Below, in pieces: positions 61,830-64,000 of a DNA stretch of 64,000 nt (positions within the stretch are counted from its first letter, which is position 1; each line of letters opens with the position of its first letter). Position numbers and translations under genes: made by a program. Origin of the DNA: Capnocytophaga canimorsus (GTDB lineage: Bacteria; Bacteroidota; Bacteroidia; Flavobacteriales; Flavobacteriaceae); the NCBI RefSeq assembly GCF_002302565.1, contig NZ_CP022382.1:1373001-1437000 (forward strand), read 5' to 3'. A model generated the notes under the pieces. It was not told where the DNA came from, did not search any database, and saw only the letters and a list, made by a program, of their open reading frames with translations.

Positions 61830-63140
61830 ATGACAAAAAAATCCGTAGAAGGTTTTTCAAAATTTACCAAAGAAGAAAAAATCAATTGGCTTTGTAACAC
61901 CTATTTTCCTAATGAAAACGATGCAAAGTCATATTTTGAAAAATATCACAATACCGATGCCCATTTGCAAAAACTTCACGATGAGTTTATCGAAAACACG
62001 GTAAGTAATTATTATTTGCCCTTCGCTGTGGCACCTAATTTTCTTATCAATGGTAAAACGTATACCGTTCCGATGGCAATTGAAGAAAGTTCGGTGGTGG
62101 CAGCAGCTAGTAGAGCCGCTAAATTTTGGGAAAGTCGTGGCGGATTTAAAGCAACGGTGATTTCCACCGAGAAAAACGGACAAGTACATTTTATGTTTTA
62201 TGGCGAAAAAGCCCGATTAGAAACCTTCTTTCAGCATATAAAGCCAATACTACTAGAAGCCGTAAAGCCCATTACAGCAAATATGGAAAAACGTGGCGGA
62301 GGCATGACTAACCTACATTTGGTGGATAAAACGGCAGATTTACCCAATTACTATCAATTATTTGCCCGTTTTGAAACTTTAGATGCTATGGGGGCTAACT
62401 TCATAAATAGCTGCTTGGAACAATTTGCCCACACCTTACAAGAAGAAGCTGAAAAAATCCCTGAAATAGGGCAGTTTCTGGAAATTATAATGAGCATACT
62501 TTCCAATTATGTTCCCGAGTGTTTGGTAAAATCGGAGGTTTCTTGCCCTGTAGAACAACTTTCTTTTGGCAAGATTGAAGGAAAAGCATTTGCCGAAAAA
62601 TTTGTAAAAGCCATCGCTATTGCCAATGCCGAAGTACGCCGAGCCACTACTCACAATAAAGGAATTATGAATGGCATTGATTCGGTAGTTTTAGCTACAG
62701 GAAACGATTTTCGAGCGGTAGAAGCGGGGGTTCACGCTTACGCCTCACGAAGCGGAAAATATCAAAGTTTAAGCCACGCCTATATCGAAAACGGAATTTT
62801 TTATTTTGAAATTCAAGTTCCTTTAGCTTTAGGTACTGTGGGCGGACTTACCAATTTGCACCCCTTGGTAAAAACCGCACTTCAAATTCTTGAAAAACCC
62901 TCTGCATCCGAACTAATGCAAATTGCGGCCACTGTAGGCTTAGCACAGAATTTTGCCGCCATAGGGGCTTTAACCACCTCTGGAATTCAAAAAGGACATA
63001 TGAAAATGCACCTAATGAACATTTTAAACCAATTAGGAGCAACACAAAAACAAAAACAAATCATCAGCGATTATTTTAAAGATAAAACCATATCGCACAG
63101 CGAAGTAGTTAAAAAATTTGAAGAACTCAATGCACAATAA
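61830..63140 (+). CDS. mvaA: Class II hydroxymethylglutaryl-CoA reductase
   Basis: Mevalonate-pathway enzyme reducing HMG-CoA to mevalonate (or running in reverse), cytoplasmic. 436 residues. Catalytic and family motifs are PMAIEESSVVAAASRAAKFW (catalytic Glu region), GIMNGIDSVVLATGNDFRAVEAG, and the C-terminal GIQKGHMKMHL with the general-base His. The length and the soluble, helix-rich N-terminus are those of bacterial class II enzymes rather than the membrane class I. The GHMP kinase gene overlaps its stop by 11 bases, indicating coupled translation, and both belong to isoprenoid synthesis. Confidence 0.93.
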   Translation: MTKKSVEGFSKFTKEEKINWLCNTYFPNENDAKSYFEKYHNTDAHLQKLHDEFIENTVSNYYLPFAVAPNFLINGKTYTVPMAIEESSVVAAASRAAKFWESRGGFKATVISTEKNGQVHFMFYGEKARLETFFQHIKPILLEAVKPITANMEKRGGGMTNLHLVDKTADLPNYYQLFARFETLDAMGANFINSCLEQFAHTLQEEAEKIPEIGQFLEIIMSILSNYVPECLVKSEVSCPVEQLSFGKIEGKAFAEKFVKAIAIANAEVRRATTHNKGIMNGIDSVVLATGNDFRAVEAGVHAYASRSGKYQSLSHAYIENGIFYFEIQVPLALGTVGGLTNLHPLVKTALQILEKPSASELMQIAATVGLAQNFAAIGALTTSGIQKGHMKMHLMNILNQLGATQKQKQIISDYFKDKTISHSEVVKKFEELNAQ

Positions 63141-64000
63141 TCTTTCTTTTTACAGCCACGGAAAACTCCTACTCACGGGCGAATACGCCGTTTTAGACGG
63201 AGCTTTAAGCCTTGCCCTACCTTGTCAAAAAGGACAATGGCTAAAAGTATTTCCCTCTGAAAAAGAAGGTGTTTTCTGGAAAAGTAAAGATCTTAACGGA
63301 CAGATTTGGTTCGAAAAAGAAATTTTCAAAACTTCTGCAACAAACGACCCTATTGCTCACACTCTGGAAAAAATTCTAACAACGGCTTTGTATTTAAACC
63401 CTGATTTTGCCAAAAAATTACAAAACTGCACCGTTGAAACCGAATTGGAGTTTGAAAGAAATTGGGGGTTAGGCACTTCCTCTACGCTAATCAATAACAT
63501 CGCCCAATGGGCAGAGGTCAATGCCTTTGATTTACTCTTTAAAGGATTCGGAGGAAGTGGCTACGATATTGCTTGTGCCAAAAGCACAACTCCTATTTTA
63601 TATCAAACTCAAAATCAAGAACCTAAAACCTACCCCATTTGCTTTTCTCCCGATTTCAAAAAGCATTTATTTTTCGTACATCTCAACCAAAAACAAGATA
63701 GTAAAGTTGGGATAGCACACTACAAATCCATTAAAAAAGGGAAAAAAGCATTTATTGAAAAGATTACCCAAATTACTGAAGATGTGGTGCGTAGCAAATC
63801 GTTTACCGAGTTTTGCTCCTGCATCGACCTACACGAACAAATCACCTCTGATTTTATTGGGCTTGAACCCGTAAAAAGCAAATTGTTTTCTGATTTTCAA
63901 GGAAGTATAAAGAGTTTAGGAGCTTGGGGCGGTGATTTTGTGCTGGTTGCCTGTGAACAACCCGATGTAAAAACCTATTTTGAAAATAAAGGTTTTCACA
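63130..64000 (+). CDS. GYDIA-type GHMP kinase (3' end outside window)
   Basis: The first ~290 residues of a GHMP-superfamily small-molecule kinase, running off the window. The N-terminal SHGKLLLTGEYAVLDGA is the substrate/base motif of mevalonate-type kinases, NWGLGTSSTL is the phosphate-binding GLG(S)S loop, and GFGGSGYDIACAKS carries the GYDIA signature that names a Bacteroidota subgroup. The C-terminal GAWGGDFVL motif is present. Overlapping the HMG-CoA reductase stop by 11 bases, it is most likely a mevalonate or phosphomevalonate kinase. Which step it performs is not settled by sequence. The ATG at 63130 follows no stop problem. Confidence 0.9.
   Translation, partial: MHNNLSFYSHGKLLLTGEYAVLDGALSLALPCQKGQWLKVFPSEKEGVFWKSKDLNGQIWFEKEIFKTSATNDPIAHTLEKILTTALYLNPDFAKKLQNCTVETELEFERNWGLGTSSTLINNIAQWAEVNAFDLLFKGFGGSGYDIACAKSTTPILYQTQNQEPKTYPICFSPDFKKHLFFVHLNQKQDSKVGIAHYKSIKKGKKAFIEKITQITEDVVRSKSFTEFCSCIDLHEQITSDFIGLEPVKSKLFSDFQGSIKSLGAWGGDFVLVACEQPDVKTYFENKGFH

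Noticed and set aside
63521..63715. A 64-codon plus-strand frame near the window end
   Set aside because: It is out of frame with the GHMP kinase (which continues to the end) and contains no motif.

Overview
This AT-rich window looks like a chromosomal segment of a flavobacterium (Bacteroidota, class Flavobacteriia). I favour an oral-type genus such as Capnocytophaga, but that is inference. The support is the flavobacterial dcw order, an FtsZ with a long linker, many promoters of the TTG-N(18-23)-TAnnTTTG type, a TonB receptor next to a DUF5689 lipoprotein, mevalonate-pathway genes and a DUF4254 protein. I found no rRNA, tRNA, CRISPR array, prophage or replication origin.

Layout. 1-14.9 kb (+) is a division and cell-wall (dcw) cluster: the murE 3' end, mraY, murD, ftsW, murG, murC, ftsQ, ftsA, ftsZ, closed by a strong hairpin. 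Unrelated genes interrupt it at three points: two GNAT acetyltransferases, a small membrane protein, two unrecognised proteins and a small lipoprotein, with a 21-bp minisatellite. 15-17 kb holds an AraC-family gene relic and gltX, which is flanked by inverted low-complexity repeats. 17-20 kb (-) holds a sigma-54 activator, a DUF4254 protein and an exported endonuclease/exonuclease/phosphatase. This last gene is divergent from a TonB-dependent receptor and a large lipoprotein (20.4-25.7 kb, +), a plausible surface nucleic-acid or phosphate acquisition set. An AddB-like nuclease (26-28.7 kb, +) converges on the elongasome operon mreB-mreC-mreD-mrdA-rodA, which lies behind purH (28.7-35.9 kb, -).

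From 36 kb: a MacB-like permease and bioB (+); a 550-bp graveyard with an internally deleted IS5-type transposase relic; pnp and rpsO (-); a very large GH31 glycosidase carrying both a dockerin and a cohesin-like module (-); tdk, trkH and trkA (+); a complete-looking IS1-family element with recognisable terminal inverted repeats; mnmG (-); a polyprenyl synthase with uvrC; dtd with a TatD-type hydrolase; an Rrf2 regulator-cupin-group III globin operon with a palindromic operator over its promoter; a GT87-GT2-polysaccharide deacetylase operon; thiL; and class II HMG-CoA reductase overlapping a GYDIA-type GHMP kinase that runs off the window.

Most genes are core cell-wall, shape, RNA and repair functions. 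The parts most worth a second look are the Rrf2-cupin-globin operon, the GH31 dockerin/cohesin protein, the receptor/lipoprotein/nuclease set, the unknown genes inside the dcw cluster, and the relics and repeats around gltX and bioB. Start codons were moved downstream wherever a TAnnTTTG box or a signal peptide showed that the longest reading frame begins too early.
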